This document shows, piece by piece, positions 39,627 to 47,809 of a stretch of 64,000 nt of DNA. The stretch is taken from contig JACKDJ010000006.1 of NCBI GenBank assembly GCA_020633625.1, positions 124,001-188,000 of the forward strand, in the 5' to 3' direction. A program made the translations under genes and the position numbers. The stretch is from Myxococcales bacterium (GTDB taxonomy: Bacteria > Myxococcota_A > Bradymonadia > REDH01). The notes under the pieces were generated by a model. The model ran no database searches. It worked only from the letters and a program-made list of their open reading frames with translations, and was not told the DNA's origin. The first letter of the stretch is position 1. Each line of letters opens with the position of its first letter.

Positions 39627-40072
39627 CGGTGGATCTGCTGATGATAGTCTCGCCAAGCGTCTATCTCCTCGTCCGTGTGCACTGGACGCACATCTCGCGT
39701 TCGTTGTTGAGTGATCAAGTCCCACGCCGCCGGCGCTTGGTCGTGGAGCCGCAACAGGCGGCGGGTCTCAGACTCCCAGGTGGAGAGAAGGTGGTCGCAA
39801 TCCGGGTCCGACGACGGAGTATCTTGCTGCGGGTTGAGCGAGTAGACCGCTTGAGCCTCGGCGAAGAACTCACCGAGACTCGTAGTTGCGTAAGCTTCAA
39901 TCGTGCCGGGAGTGCCAAAGATCAAGCTTCTCGGAATGGACGGGGATCCATCCGTTCCTCGGACGTTGTCGAGAAACTGATTGTACGCGGACTCCCAAGT
40001 CGCGAGGTCTTCGTCGGATAGGTCATGCAGACCAAAATGACCAAGCTCGTGAACGATGTCGCTTTCGGACAC
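39623..40072 (-). CDS. Rhs C-terminal metallopeptidase toxin (anthrax lethal factor-like)
   Basis: 149 residues if begun at GTG 40072; the frame is open a little further, GGTIARWIEVRAVSES. It has HELGHFGLHD (HExxH zinc site) and, downstream, SLGEFFAEAQAVYSLNP, the EFFAEA-type third-ligand helix of anthrax lethal factor-like peptidases found as polymorphic toxin tips. The C-terminus is basic and helical. It lies out of frame with the Rhs core remnant upstream, so as written the toxin is not attached to its Rhs carrier. Two small lipoprotein genes follow with 4-base overlaps. Confidence 0.7.
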   Translation of the reverse strand: MSESDIVHELGHFGLHDLSDEDLATWESAYNQFLDNVRGTDGSPSIPRSLIFGTPGTIEAYATTSLGEFFAEAQAVYSLNPQQDTPSSDPDCDHLLSTWESETRRLLRLHDQAPAAWDLITQQRTRDVRPVHTDEEIDAWRDYHQQIHR

Positions 40073-40099
40073 GGCGCGAACCTCTATCCAGCGAGCAAT

Positions 40100-40449
40100 G
40101 GTACCGCCCGTCCACCTCCCTCAAACCCACCGGGCTCCACCGCACCACCAGATACGGATTCCCATCCACCGCGCCTGCCGGGTCCGCCGACGCCCACCTT
40201 CCAAGCCACGGCGCAAAGTACCGAGCGCCGAAGTACACGAGCCCCGACTCCCCGTCCCGCTCCTTCCCGGGCGGCCCGCACGAACCCACCCAGCGAGCCG
40301 TCCCTCGTCTCGGTGACCTGTAGCACTCGCTGGCCCGCGGCGTCGTGCGTGTAGAACGTCTTCGCGGCGTGTGCGGTGTCCTCCACTGGCCGGCCTCTGC
40401 GGCGAGCCGGCGCGTGTGATCTGAGGTCAGGGGCGAACTCCACCGTCAT
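40100..40449 (-). pseudogene. Rhs core remnant with an internal deletion
   Basis: From ATG 40449 it reads MTVEFAPDLRSHA, then KTFYTHDAAGQRVLQVTET and GSLGGFVRAA, a YD-repeat end. It then jumps to KERDGESGLVYFGARYFAPW and DPAGAVDGNPYLVV, the Rhs core end. Compared with the intact tip at 44.8-46.4 kb, about 115 codons between FVRAA and GKERD are missing and the frame changes. A second frame change lies at VDGR, where the toxin begins. This copy looks truly degraded, not just misread. Confidence 0.7.
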
Positions 40450-40596
40450 CACCGCCGGGGGGATGTGCTGCACGTCGCGTACTCGGGGAGAGTGACTTCG
40501 CGCGCCGCCGCTTGCAAGCGGATTCTGGGCTCGAGGGAGTCGATTCTTCGCCGAGACCCTGGACTCGGCACACACACTCGCGTACCGCGATCCTCA
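40413..40596. repeat. Rhs-boundary repeat plus Rpn leader, copy B
   Basis: Nearly identical to 46321-46504. It spans the start of the Rhs tip (minus strand) and the leader of the Rpn gene (plus strand), ending at the ATGCCAAGC of Rpn copy 2, where IS66 has inserted. The last ~70 bases also precede Rpn copy 1. Confidence 0.8.
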
Positions 40597-40626
40597 TGCC
40601 AAGCGTAAACGTACGGTACGAGGGCG
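40597..40626. repeat. IS66 left terminal repeat with target duplication
   Basis: TGCCAAGC (40597-40604) is the target copy. The element begins GTAAACGTACGGTACGAGGG at 40605. The 22-base terminus matches the right end in inverted orientation with two mismatches. Confidence 0.9.
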
Positions 40627-40656
40627 TGGTGCCCTCATCCCAGCTTCCGCCGGATT

Positions 40657-42316
40657 TCACGCCTTGAGGGCAGCCGGCAGGAGGTCGCGCACCGACGCGT
40701 CCCAATCCCGTGTGGCGATGCCGTCGAAGGCTCGCGTGAGGTAGTCGGCGATGTTGTGTCCGTGGGCGCGGGCGGTCGCGATCACTGTCAGGATCGCGGC
40801 GAGACGCTTGGCGGCCTCTGTCGAGCCTGCGAAGAGGTAGTTGTTCTCGCCGAGGCGCACGACGCGGAGCGCGGACTCGACGGCGTTGTTGTCGAGCGGC
40901 AGGCGCCCGTCGTCGAGAAACCGGGTTAGCGCGGTCCAGTGGTTGATGTAGTACTGCGCCGCCTTGCGGAGCGGGTCGCTGGGGATGCTCTGCGCGATGA
41001 GCTGCGCGAGGTAGGGGCTTGAGCTTGTCCTCGAAGAGAGGACGGGTTCGCTGCTGACGCAGCTCCGCGCGTTGCTCGTGCGACATGCACTTCGCGTCGG
41101 CCAGCGTCCGAGGCGATAGGCGCGACGGATGAGCTGCACGATGTACGCGCCGCGTGGGTCCGCGGGGAGAAGGCCTTTGACGTCTCGGACGGCGTGGGCG
41201 TTGCAGCCGACCTCGATCGCATGTCCCCGGCGGCCGTTGTAGATCCGGTCGTAGACGTTGTTCGCGTCGGCCATCACGTAGCCGGTTCGACCTCAAACAT
41301 CGTCCAAGGTCCTGTCTCCCCCCCCGTTCTCCGTGAATTCGAAGAGGACGTTCGGAGGCTTGTCCGGGTCCTCGGCACGTCCGATCACACACCAGATCGT
41401 TCCGCGGTACACGCCGGACTTCGGGTCGTTCACCCGGAGGCCGGTGGCGTCGGTCATCGTGAGCCAGCTCGCGAGCACGTCGTCCCTCAGCTCCTTCGCA
41501 AGGCGCTCACACGCCTTGCCGCCGAGCGCCGCCCAGTCGCAGAGCGTCGAGACGGGCAGGTCGAGCCCCTGGTCGGCGAGGAAAGCCCTGCGCATCCGAT
41601 GCAGCGGCATGTGCCGCTCGTATTTCATCGTCAGTACGGCGGCGATGACATCGTTCCCCGCCACACAACCGGGCTGCAGGGTGGGCGGCACCTGGTCGGT
41701 GCACTTCACGATCCGCGTGTTCCCGTCGTCGTCGAGCTCCGGTGCTTCGAGCACCGGCGACTTGATGAGCTCGCGATAGAAGTGGGCGGGGCTGAAGCGT
41801 ATCCGCTGCGTCTCGTCGTACCCGAGGAGGCGCCAGTCCGCCTTTGTCCTCGGGAATCGGCAGCACTGTCTCCTCGACACGAAGCGAGTCCAGGCGCAGC
41901 GCTCGATTCCGCGTCTTCTTCGGGGCCGACTCACCCGTCGCCCCCGCCGCAGCGGCCGCCTCCGCTTGGGCAGTGGCGTCCACGATCTCCTGGTCGAGCG
42001 CGGCGTCCGCGCACATCTCGGCTTCGACGCTGGGCTCTGCCTCCTCGGGCGTCGCGTCTGCCAGCAACGCGGCCAACAGCGAGAGCTGCTCCGGCGTCAC
42101 CTTCTCTGACGTCGCGCCCCGTCCCGCGTCTCGGGCCTTCTTCAGCAAGAGCTCGAGCTCCGCGTTACGCACCGCGAGCGCGGACAACGCACCCACGACG
42201 AGGTCACGGGCGTCGTCCACGTTGCCGCTGTCGAGCAAGGGGCGGACGTTGTCCCAAACATCCAACGCGACCTTCGGGGTCTGCCGCTTGGTTGATGTCG
42301 ATGACGCGGGGGACAT
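40657..42316 (-). CDS. tnpC: IS66 TnpC transposase, several frameshifts
   Basis: From ATG 42316: KVALDVWDNVRPLLDSGNVD and VRNAELELLLKKARDAGRGA, the N-terminal helical part. Then YDETQRIRFSPAHFYRELIK, VIAAVLTMKYERHMPLHRMR, LTMTDATGLRVNDP and VMADANNVYDRIYNG, and finally LPLDNNAVESALRVVRLGEN and NYLFAGSTEAAKRLAAILTV, the IS66 C-terminal signature. Frame changes lie near 41,845, 41,300 and on both sides of 41,030-41,105. The last two bound a correct MSHEQRAELRQQRTRPLFED. The order is complete, so sequence error or recent decay are both possible. Confidence 0.85.
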
Positions 42317-42708
42317 GTCCCCCGTAGATCACGAGCTGTTTCGTTCCGCAAGCGATTTGTGGACTCCGGTACCACCGCTTCCCCGGCTTGGCGCGGGCGC
42401 GGTCGAAGCCCTCGAGCAGCAGGTGCAGCTCCCGCCGTCGATCTCCGCGCGTCGCCCGGAGGCTCGACTCGAGGTAGCCGGAACGTGCCTCGCTCCAGAC
42501 GTTTCATCAGTACGACAAAGCCGGTCCGGTCCCACCAGAGAGCCTTCATCACGTTTCCGCGGCGGTTCGCGAACACGAAGATGTGCCCAGACAGCGGGTC
42601 CTCGCGGACCACATTCGAAGCCAGAAGCTTCAGCCCGTCGATCCCCTTCCGCATGTCCACGGCCTCGGTCGCCACGAACAGGCGCACCGACGCTGGCAGC
42701 GTCAGCAC
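42204..42708 (-). CDS. tnpB: IS66 TnpB (Orf2), frameshifted
   Basis: From GTG 42708: MLTLPASVRLFVATEAVDMR, KGIDGLKLLA, GHIFVFANRRGNVMKALWWD and GFVVLMKRLERGTFRLP are the TnpB core. Two one-base gaps near 42,480 and 42,430 restore ELHLLLEGFDRARAKPGKRW and YRSPQIA. The usual protein ends about there (near 115 residues). As read, the frame goes on to TGA 42204, overlapping tnpC, so the true end is uncertain. The start overlaps the tnpA stop by seven bases. Confidence 0.75.
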
Positions 42709-43058
42709 CGCGACTCCAGCACCGCGAGCAGGCGCGTGAGCGACGTCGCGTCGAAGTCGCGTGCCACCCGAACACGCCACACGCCCACGGACTCAAGCTC
42801 GGCGACCCACGGCGCCGCGCCGCGCTCCGGCTCCGACATCACGACCACCTCGCGGAACGCCGGGGGCCCGACATCCGCCCCCGCAGCCTCGGAGCTACGC
42901 TGCCGCCAGTACCGTAAACGGGTCCGTCGGATCCCCGTCCGCGCCGCGAACTCGCGCTCACTCAGACCACTCCGCGCCATCAGCTCGAGCGCCCGCCGGC
43001 CATCGTCCTCAGACCAGTAGGGCGCCGAACCCAGCGCCAACGCTTCCTCGATTTCCAT
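42702..43058 (-). CDS. tnpA: IS66 TnpA (Orf1)
   Basis: 118 residues: MEIEEALALGSAPYWSEDDG, MARSGLSEREFAARTGIRRT and RLRYWRQRSS, the helix-turn-helix typical of IS66 TnpA, then FREVVVMSEPE and GVWRVRVARDFDATSLTRLL. First gene of the element, reading inward from the right end. Intact as written. Confidence 0.85.
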   Translation of the reverse strand: MEIEEALALGSAPYWSEDDGRRALELMARSGLSEREFAARTGIRRTRLRYWRQRSSEAAGADVGPPAFREVVVMSEPERGAAPWVAELESVGVWRVRVARDFDATSLTRLLAVLESRC

Positions 43059-43117
43059 GTCGTCCTCCTCGGGTTGGGACGACGCGAGGATACGGGGGGC
43101 TCACACCCGCCGGAACC

Positions 43118-43147
43118 CGCCCTCGTAGCGAACGTTTACTGCCAAGC
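43118..43147. repeat. IS66 right terminal repeat with target duplication
   Basis: The element ends CTCGTAGCGAACGTTTAC at 43139, followed at once by TGCCAAGC (43140-43147), the second copy of the 8-base target. Confidence 0.9.
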
Positions 43148-44074
43148 ACGCTCCATGAGCTCCTGCTGGAGATGATCCGGCGGAACCCGAGTCTTCTCCG
43201 GTCGCTGACGGGCGACGCGCTCGCCAACGTGTGGATGGCGGACGCGCCGGTGTCCGTCGTCGACTCGCAGCTGGTATCGCTCGCGCCGATCGAGCGGCGT
43301 GCGGACCTCGTGCTGGAGCTCCCCGGGCTCACCGTCGTCGTCGAGGCGCAGCTCCGGGTCGACGCGAAGAAGCTGACGGCGTGGCCAACCTATCAGGTGC
43401 TGCTCCGCAGCCGCTCGAATCACCCGGTCGCGGTCGTCGTGCTGACGACGAAGCGGAGCGTGGAGAGGTGGGCGACCGCGGGCATCGAGCTGGGACCGGG
43501 ACAGGTCTGGGCGCCGCTCGTCGTCGGCCCATCGGCGCTTCCGAGCGCACCGAGCCGCGAGGCGGTGGCGCGGAATCCGGAGCTCGCGGTCCTCGCGGCG
43601 GAGCTGATGGACCCGCACTCGCCGGTCGACGAAGGCTTGCCGACGCTTCGCACGGCCGTGCACGGGCTCGACGACGCCGCCCGAGCCGGTCTTGCGGACG
43701 ACACCGCCGAGCTGTACCTTGACGCTGTGCTCGCCGCGGCCCCCGAGGCCGTCCGGAGGGCGCTGGAGGCCGAGATGGAGCTGCGAAACTACGAGTACAA
43801 GAGCGACTTCGCGAAGAAGTACGTCGCGATCGGACGCGCCGAGGGTGAGGCGCGGGGTGAAGCACGGGGTCGCGCCGAGGGCGAAGCACGGGGCCGCGCC
43901 GAAGGTGAGGCGCGGGGACGCGCCGAGGCGCTCCTGGTCGTGGCGGCGAGTCGCGGACTGAAGCTCTCCGCTGCCGAACGCGAGCTCGTCTCGGAGTGCA
44001 CGGACCTCGCGACGCTTGACCGGTGGGTCGTTCGCGCGGCGACCGTCGGGCGCGCATCCGAGATCTTCGAGTAG
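43139..44074 (+). pseudogene. Rpn-like nuclease copy 2, start codon displaced by IS66
   Basis: The coding sequence from the third codon on is intact (311 codons if a CTG at 43139-43141 is counted as start). It has the same ERRADLVLELPGLTVVVEAQ core as the other copies. The original ATG remains on the far side of the IS66 at 40595-40597. The frame stays open into the IS end, so a weak start there (CTG or GTG) could still allow translation. The repeat tract has four more 4-residue units than copy 1. The internal ATG with GGAGG is unaffected. Confidence 0.8.
43775..44074 (+). CDS. candidate intragenic Rpn short protein, copy 2
   Basis: Same internal ATG preceded by GGAGG as in copy 1; 99 residues because the EARG/RAEG tract is longer. 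Since IS66 has separated the nuclease from its start, this could be a locus that makes only the short protein. Confidence 0.4.
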   Translation: MELRNYEYKSDFAKKYVAIGRAEGEARGEARGRAEGEARGRAEGEARGRAEALLVVAASRGLKLSAAERELVSECTDLATLDRWVVRAATVGRASEIFE

Positions 44075-44162
44075 GCGCCGCGGGCGTTCGCCCACGGGGC
44101 CGATCGAGTAGACGACGCGCAGGGCCTCGCTCGAGGGAGGTCTAGCGGATCGCCACGCGCCG
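44075..44162. repeat. 3' flank repeat of Rpn copies 2 and 3, first copy
   Basis: About 88 bases after the Rpn stop, starting GCGCCGCGGGCGTTCGCCCA, nearly the same as 47453-47541. It ends inside the last codons of the small gene. Copy 1 lacks it. Confidence 0.75.
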
Positions 44163-44377
44163 CTCGACCGAGTAGCCTTCGTCCTTCAGTGACTCCACCA
44201 GCCGAACCGCTAGCTCGTTGTAGGCCCTCTCGACGCCACGACGTCCGAGCTCAAGCTAGAGCTCGGACGCCGAAGGTCAACGCCAATGGCTCCTTCCACG
44301 ACGTCCTGCTCATCGAGCAGAAGCTCCGCCAACTCCTCACTCGCGCTCTCGATCCACTCTCTGATACGATCGGACAT
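44142..44377 (-). CDS. small helical protein, one frameshift, unknown function
   Basis: ATG 44377 gives MSDRIREWIESASEELAELL, LDEQDVVEGAIGVDLRR. After one missing base near 44,255 it continues as GVERAYNELAVRLVESLKDE, GYSVERRVAIR, ending at TAG 44142; total about 78 residues. It overlaps the end of the 4-TM gene by 41 bases. The last codons and what follows recur at 47.5 kb, so a recombination edge lies in its 3' end. Function unknown; it might be an extra component of the toxin-immunity module. Confidence 0.45.
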
Positions 44378-44837
44378 GGCGCCGTCTCCCGGCGAGCAGA
44401 GCGAGCAACGGCTGCCCCACGTGCCGCAACAACAGCCACGCGGCCGAGTTGATGAGTACTGGCGACACCCACGCCCACCGGAGCGCGTCCTCCCGCTCCA
44501 TCTCGACCGAATACGCTACTGCCCACGCGACGACGACCGCGCATGCTCCGCCTCCGACCGCGGCCAGAGCCAGCCAGATCCGCACGGCTTGGGCGTGTGT
44601 TGTACGCAACGCCCCGTTCTTGCTTCCGAGGCCGAGAGCCGCAGATACTACGCATGCGCCGTAACATGTGGCCGCTATGATGAAAAAGAGGATAATCCAT
44701 GGGATGTGTCGCCCCGGTCGGGCCGCGCACAGTCCTAGCCACGCGCTGCTGCCGGCGGCAAACCAAAACGCGGCTGCGGACACGGCGTATGCGGGTCGCG
44801 CCATGGCGGCGAAGACAGACTCCGGTAGGCGACTCAC
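44337..44837 (-). CDS. four-helix membrane protein, probable immunity to the Rhs lipase toxin
   Basis: 166 residues from GTG 44837, overlapping the Rhs-lipase stop (GTGA). Four hydrophobic segments are visible: AYAVSAAAFWFAAGSSAWLG, IPWIILFFIIAATCYGACVV, AVRIWLALAAVGGGACAVVV and WVSPVLINSAAWLLLRHVGQ. An inner-membrane location fits protection from a membrane-attacking lipase delivered to the periplasm. The C-terminal tail is basic. No family is recognised; the role comes from coupling and location. Confidence 0.6.
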   Translation of the reverse strand: MSRLPESVFAAMARPAYAVSAAAFWFAAGSSAWLGLCAARPGRHIPWIILFFIIAATCYGACVVSAALGLGSKNGALRTTHAQAVRIWLALAAVGGGACAVVVAWAVAYSVEMEREDALRWAWVSPVLINSAAWLLLRHVGQPLLALLAGRRRHVRSYQRVDRERE

Positions 44838-46358
44838 TGTCCACCGTACCAGTTGGTGAGGAATCTCGAGATGTCCCCGATTACCGACTGAACCGTGAAT
44901 TCGTCCATGTCGGCGTGAGACACGGACTCAAAGAGCCGATTGACCGTCTGTCCTTCAAACCGGGGGGTGTAAAACTCGCCACGCGAGCCCGGGACATTCG
45001 ACGATCCGGTACCCGGACCGCTTCGATCGCTGCGGCCCGAACTCTCAGAGCCGTCGTCCCTGCTTGAGTCGCTGCTTGAGTCGCTGAGTGAACCGGACGA
45101 CCCGTGGCCGCCCGGACCGCTTGAGTGAATCCAAGATGAGTTTCCCGACTGGTGGCGCTGGTAGTAGTTGATATGCTTCACGACCAGTGGAGGGGTGATG
45201 GTGTCGAAGTCCGTCGGATCGTACGGGTCGATGGTGATGAGTAAATCGATGTGGCGTTCCGCTCCCAGCGCTAGCGCGATCTCGCCGCCACGACTATACC
45301 CGTAAAAGCTATCGCGGGACTTGATGGATCGGCCGAGTCGATGGCGTTCCGAGCCACGTCTAACTCGTTCTGGAAGCTAAGAACTTCGCCTGGCACGATT
45401 AGCACGAGAGTCCCGCCAAAGCGCTCGACGACCTCGAGACCAATCTGTCCCGGTGGGCCGATATCCGCCGGCGGGAGGGTCTCAGGCGCGTCGACTTCGC
45501 CATCCCCCCAAATCCACCGCGGAAGACGATGATTAAGGGCGGCGCTGTGTGGGCTCCCTCGTGGTTGGGAATGGCGAGGTCGGAGGGAGCCTGGACCTGA
45601 AAGCGAAGCGCTGCAGCCTCGTCGGGTGTCGTCGAGGAGTTGGCGTCTGGGTAGTCTGCGATGTCGTATTGTGACGCCCCCTGCCGCCCGTCCACCTCGC
45701 TCAAACCCACCGGGTTCCCCCGCACCACTCGATACGGATTCCCATCCACTGCGCCGGCAGGATCCGCGCTCGCCCACCACCCCAGCCACGGCGCGAAGTA
45801 CCGCGCCCCGAAGTGTACCTGCCCCGACTCAGCGTCCCGCTCTTTGCCAGACCAACGATACCGCTTCCCGAACCCTTCGCCGCCGGTGTCGATCAGCAGC
45901 GCCGTGGTGCCGTACGCGTGGTACTCTTCGTACGAAACAACTTGTCCGTCGCGACCGACCTCGACGCACGCCGAGCCGATCAAGTCATCGAGTTGATACC
46001 GCCACTTGGGCGTGAGCGTCGTCGGAACGTCGCCTTCCTCGACCGGCTGCTTATGGATGATCGCCAAACGGGACGCGCCATCCATCACATGAACGGTCTC
46101 GATCTCGTCGTCGAGCTCGTCGCCGGCGGTCCCCGTCCACTTCCGAACAAGGTCGAAACCGCCGAGATACACCGTATCGGCGGCCCGCACGAACCCACCC
46201 AGCGAGCCATCCCAGGTTTCGGTGACCTTGCGGACTCGCCGGCCCGCGGCGTCGTAGATGTAGAACGTTCGCGCCGCGTGCGTGGTAGCGCCGGCCCGCC
46301 GGCCGCTCCGCGGATGTTGTGCGTGTGATCTGAGGTCAGGGCCGACTTCCACCGTCAT
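44834..46358 (-). CDS. Rhs tip with C-terminal alpha/beta-hydrolase (lipase) toxin, two frameshifts
   Basis: From ATG 46358: MTVEVGPDLRSHA, the YD element FYIYDAAGRRVRKVTET, then VYLGGFDLVRKWTG, YEEYHAYGTTALL and the Rhs core ERDAESGQVHFGARYFAPWL, DPAGAVDGNPYRVV, GLSEVDGR. A toxin follows. Adding one G to GGGGGG near 45,510 and one T to TTTT near 45,311 gives IIVFRGGFGGDGEVDAPETL, LEVVERFGGTLVLIVPGEVL, AIAFYGYSRGGEIALALGAE (GYSRGG is the GxSxG elbow), then DLLITIDPYDP and the late VSHADMDEFTVQSVIGDISR with a candidate catalytic His. Ser/Gly-rich insert near the end. About 508 residues; the Rhs N-terminal delivery part is absent. Confidence 0.75.
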
Positions 46359-46504
46359 CACCGCCGGGGGGACGTGCCGCACGTCGCGTACTCGGGGAGA
46401 GTGACTTCGCGCGCCGCCGCTTGCAAGCGGATTCTGGGCTCGAGGGAGTCGATTCTTCGCGGAGGCCCTGGACTCGGCACACACTCTCGCGTACCGCGAT
46501 CCTC
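46321..46504. repeat. Rhs-boundary repeat plus Rpn leader, copy C
   Basis: 184 bases nearly identical to 40413-40596. It lies between divergent genes: the Rhs-lipase tip starting leftward at 46358 and Rpn copy 3 starting rightward at 46505. Confidence 0.8.
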
Positions 46505-47452
46505 ATGCCAAGCACGCTCCATGAGCTCCTGCTGGAGATGATCCGGCGGAACCCGAGTCTTCTTCGGTCGCTGACGGGCGACGCGCTCGCCAACGTGTGG
46601 ATGGCGGACGCGCCGGTGTCCGTCGTCGACTCGCAGCTCGTAGCGCTCGCGCCGATCGAGCGGCGTGCGGACCTCGTGCTGGAGCTGCCCGGGCTGACCG
46701 TCGTCGTCGAGGCGCAGCTCCGGGTCGACGCGAAGAAGCTGACGGCGTGGCCAACCTATCAGGTGCTGCTCCGCAGCCGCTCGAATCACCCGGTCGCGGT
46801 CGTTGTGTTGACGACGAAGCGGAGCGTCGAGCGGTGGGCGACGGCGGGGCTAGAGCTGGGACCGGGACAGGTCTGGGCGCCGCTCGTCGTCGGCCCATCG
46901 GCGCTTCCGAGCGCACCGAGCCGAGAGGCGGTGGCCCGGAATCCGGAGCTCGCGGTCCTCGCGGCGGAGCTGATGGACCCGCACTCGCCGGTCGACGAAG
47001 GCTTGCCGACGCTTCGCACGGCCGTGCACGGGCTCGACGACGCCGCCCGAGCCGGTCTTGCGGACGACACCGCCGAACTGTACCTTGACGCTGTGCTCGC
47101 CGCGGCCCCCGAGGCCGTCCGGAGGGCGCTGGAGGCCGAGATGGAGCTGAGAAACTACGAGTACAAGAGCGACTTCGCGAAGAAGTACGTCGCGATCGGA
47201 CGCGCCGAGGGTGAGGCGCGGGGCGAAGCGCGGGGACGCGCCGAGGGTGAGGCGCGAGGACGCGCCGAAGGTGAGGCGCGGGGTGAGGCGCGGGGACGCG
47301 CCGAGGCGCTCCTGGTCGTGGCGGCGAGTCGCGGACTGAAGCTCTCCGCTGCCGAACGCGAGCTCGTCTCGGAGTGCACGGACCTCGCGACGCTTGACCG
47401 GTGGGTCGTTCGCGCAGCGACCGTCGGGCGCGCATCCGAGATCTTCGAGTAG
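46505..47452 (+). CDS. Rpn-like PD-(D/E)XK nuclease, copy 3
   Basis: 315 residues, intact from ATG 46505. Same catalytic segment (ERRADLVLELPGLTVVVEAQ) and flanks as copy 1. The whole length difference from copy 1 (20 residues) lies in the GRAEGEARG-type repeat tract. This copy has the intact leader on one side and the shared ~89-base flank on the other, so it could be the source of copy 2. Rpn-like proteins are widespread in this group in many copies. Confidence 0.83.
   Translation: MPSTLHELLLEMIRRNPSLLRSLTGDALANVWMADAPVSVVDSQLVALAPIERRADLVLELPGLTVVVEAQLRVDAKKLTAWPTYQVLLRSRSNHPVAVVVLTTKRSVERWATAGLELGPGQVWAPLVVGPSALPSAPSREAVARNPELAVLAAELMDPHSPVDEGLPTLRTAVHGLDDAARAGLADDTAELYLDAVLAAAPEAVRRALEAEMELRNYEYKSDFAKKYVAIGRAEGEARGEARGRAEGEARGRAEGEARGEARGRAEALLVVAASRGLKLSAAERELVSECTDLATLDRWVVRAATVGRASEIFE
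47141..47452 (+). CDS. candidate intragenic Rpn short protein, copy 3
   Basis: Internal ATG 47141, five bases after GGAGG; 103 residues, the longest of the three because of its repeat tract. Confidence 0.4.
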   Translation: MELRNYEYKSDFAKKYVAIGRAEGEARGEARGRAEGEARGRAEGEARGEARGRAEALLVVAASRGLKLSAAERELVSECTDLATLDRWVVRAATVGRASEIFE

Positions 47453-47541
47453 GCGCCGCGGGCGTTCGCCCACGGGGCGGATCGAGTAGACGAGGCGCAG
47501 CGCCTCGCTCAAGGGAGGTCTAGCGGATCGCCACGCGCCGC
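47453..47541. repeat. 3' flank repeat of Rpn copies 2 and 3, second copy
   Basis: Matches 44075-44162 and ends at CACGCGCCGC. From there to 47809 I see GC-rich spacer with no supported gene before comM. Confidence 0.75.
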
Positions 47542-47809
47542 GCACCGACGTGCCGCTGAGCGCTTCGACGCCGGCTTCGCCGAAGTGAACACCGGTGCGG
47601 GTCGCACGGCGCGGGCGGCTGACTTGGAGTCTGGCGGCGCCCCGAGCTCGTACGCGCTGCCGCCGTGCGCCGACGCAACAACGCGAGCGCTGCGCCGACA
47701 TGCGGGGGCCGCCCGGTCGGGTGGCGGTTCGGCGTAGCCCGCGCTCGCCCGTGTCGGCTTGGAGAGGGCCGTCGCGTCGACGCGGGGGCGCCCTCTTCTC
47801 GGAGCTGCC

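Larger units (their letters stand above)
40605..43139. mobile_element. complete IS66-family element, 2,535 bases
   Basis: Bounded by 22-base inverted repeats (GTAAACGT...ACGAGGGCG) and flanked by perfect 8-base duplications, TGCCAAGC at 40597-40604 and 43140-43147; 8-bp duplications are typical of IS66. It carries tnpA, tnpB and tnpC on the minus strand with overlapping ends. It is inserted after the third codon of Rpn copy 2. Several one-base indels break tnpB and tnpC as written. Confidence 0.93.
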
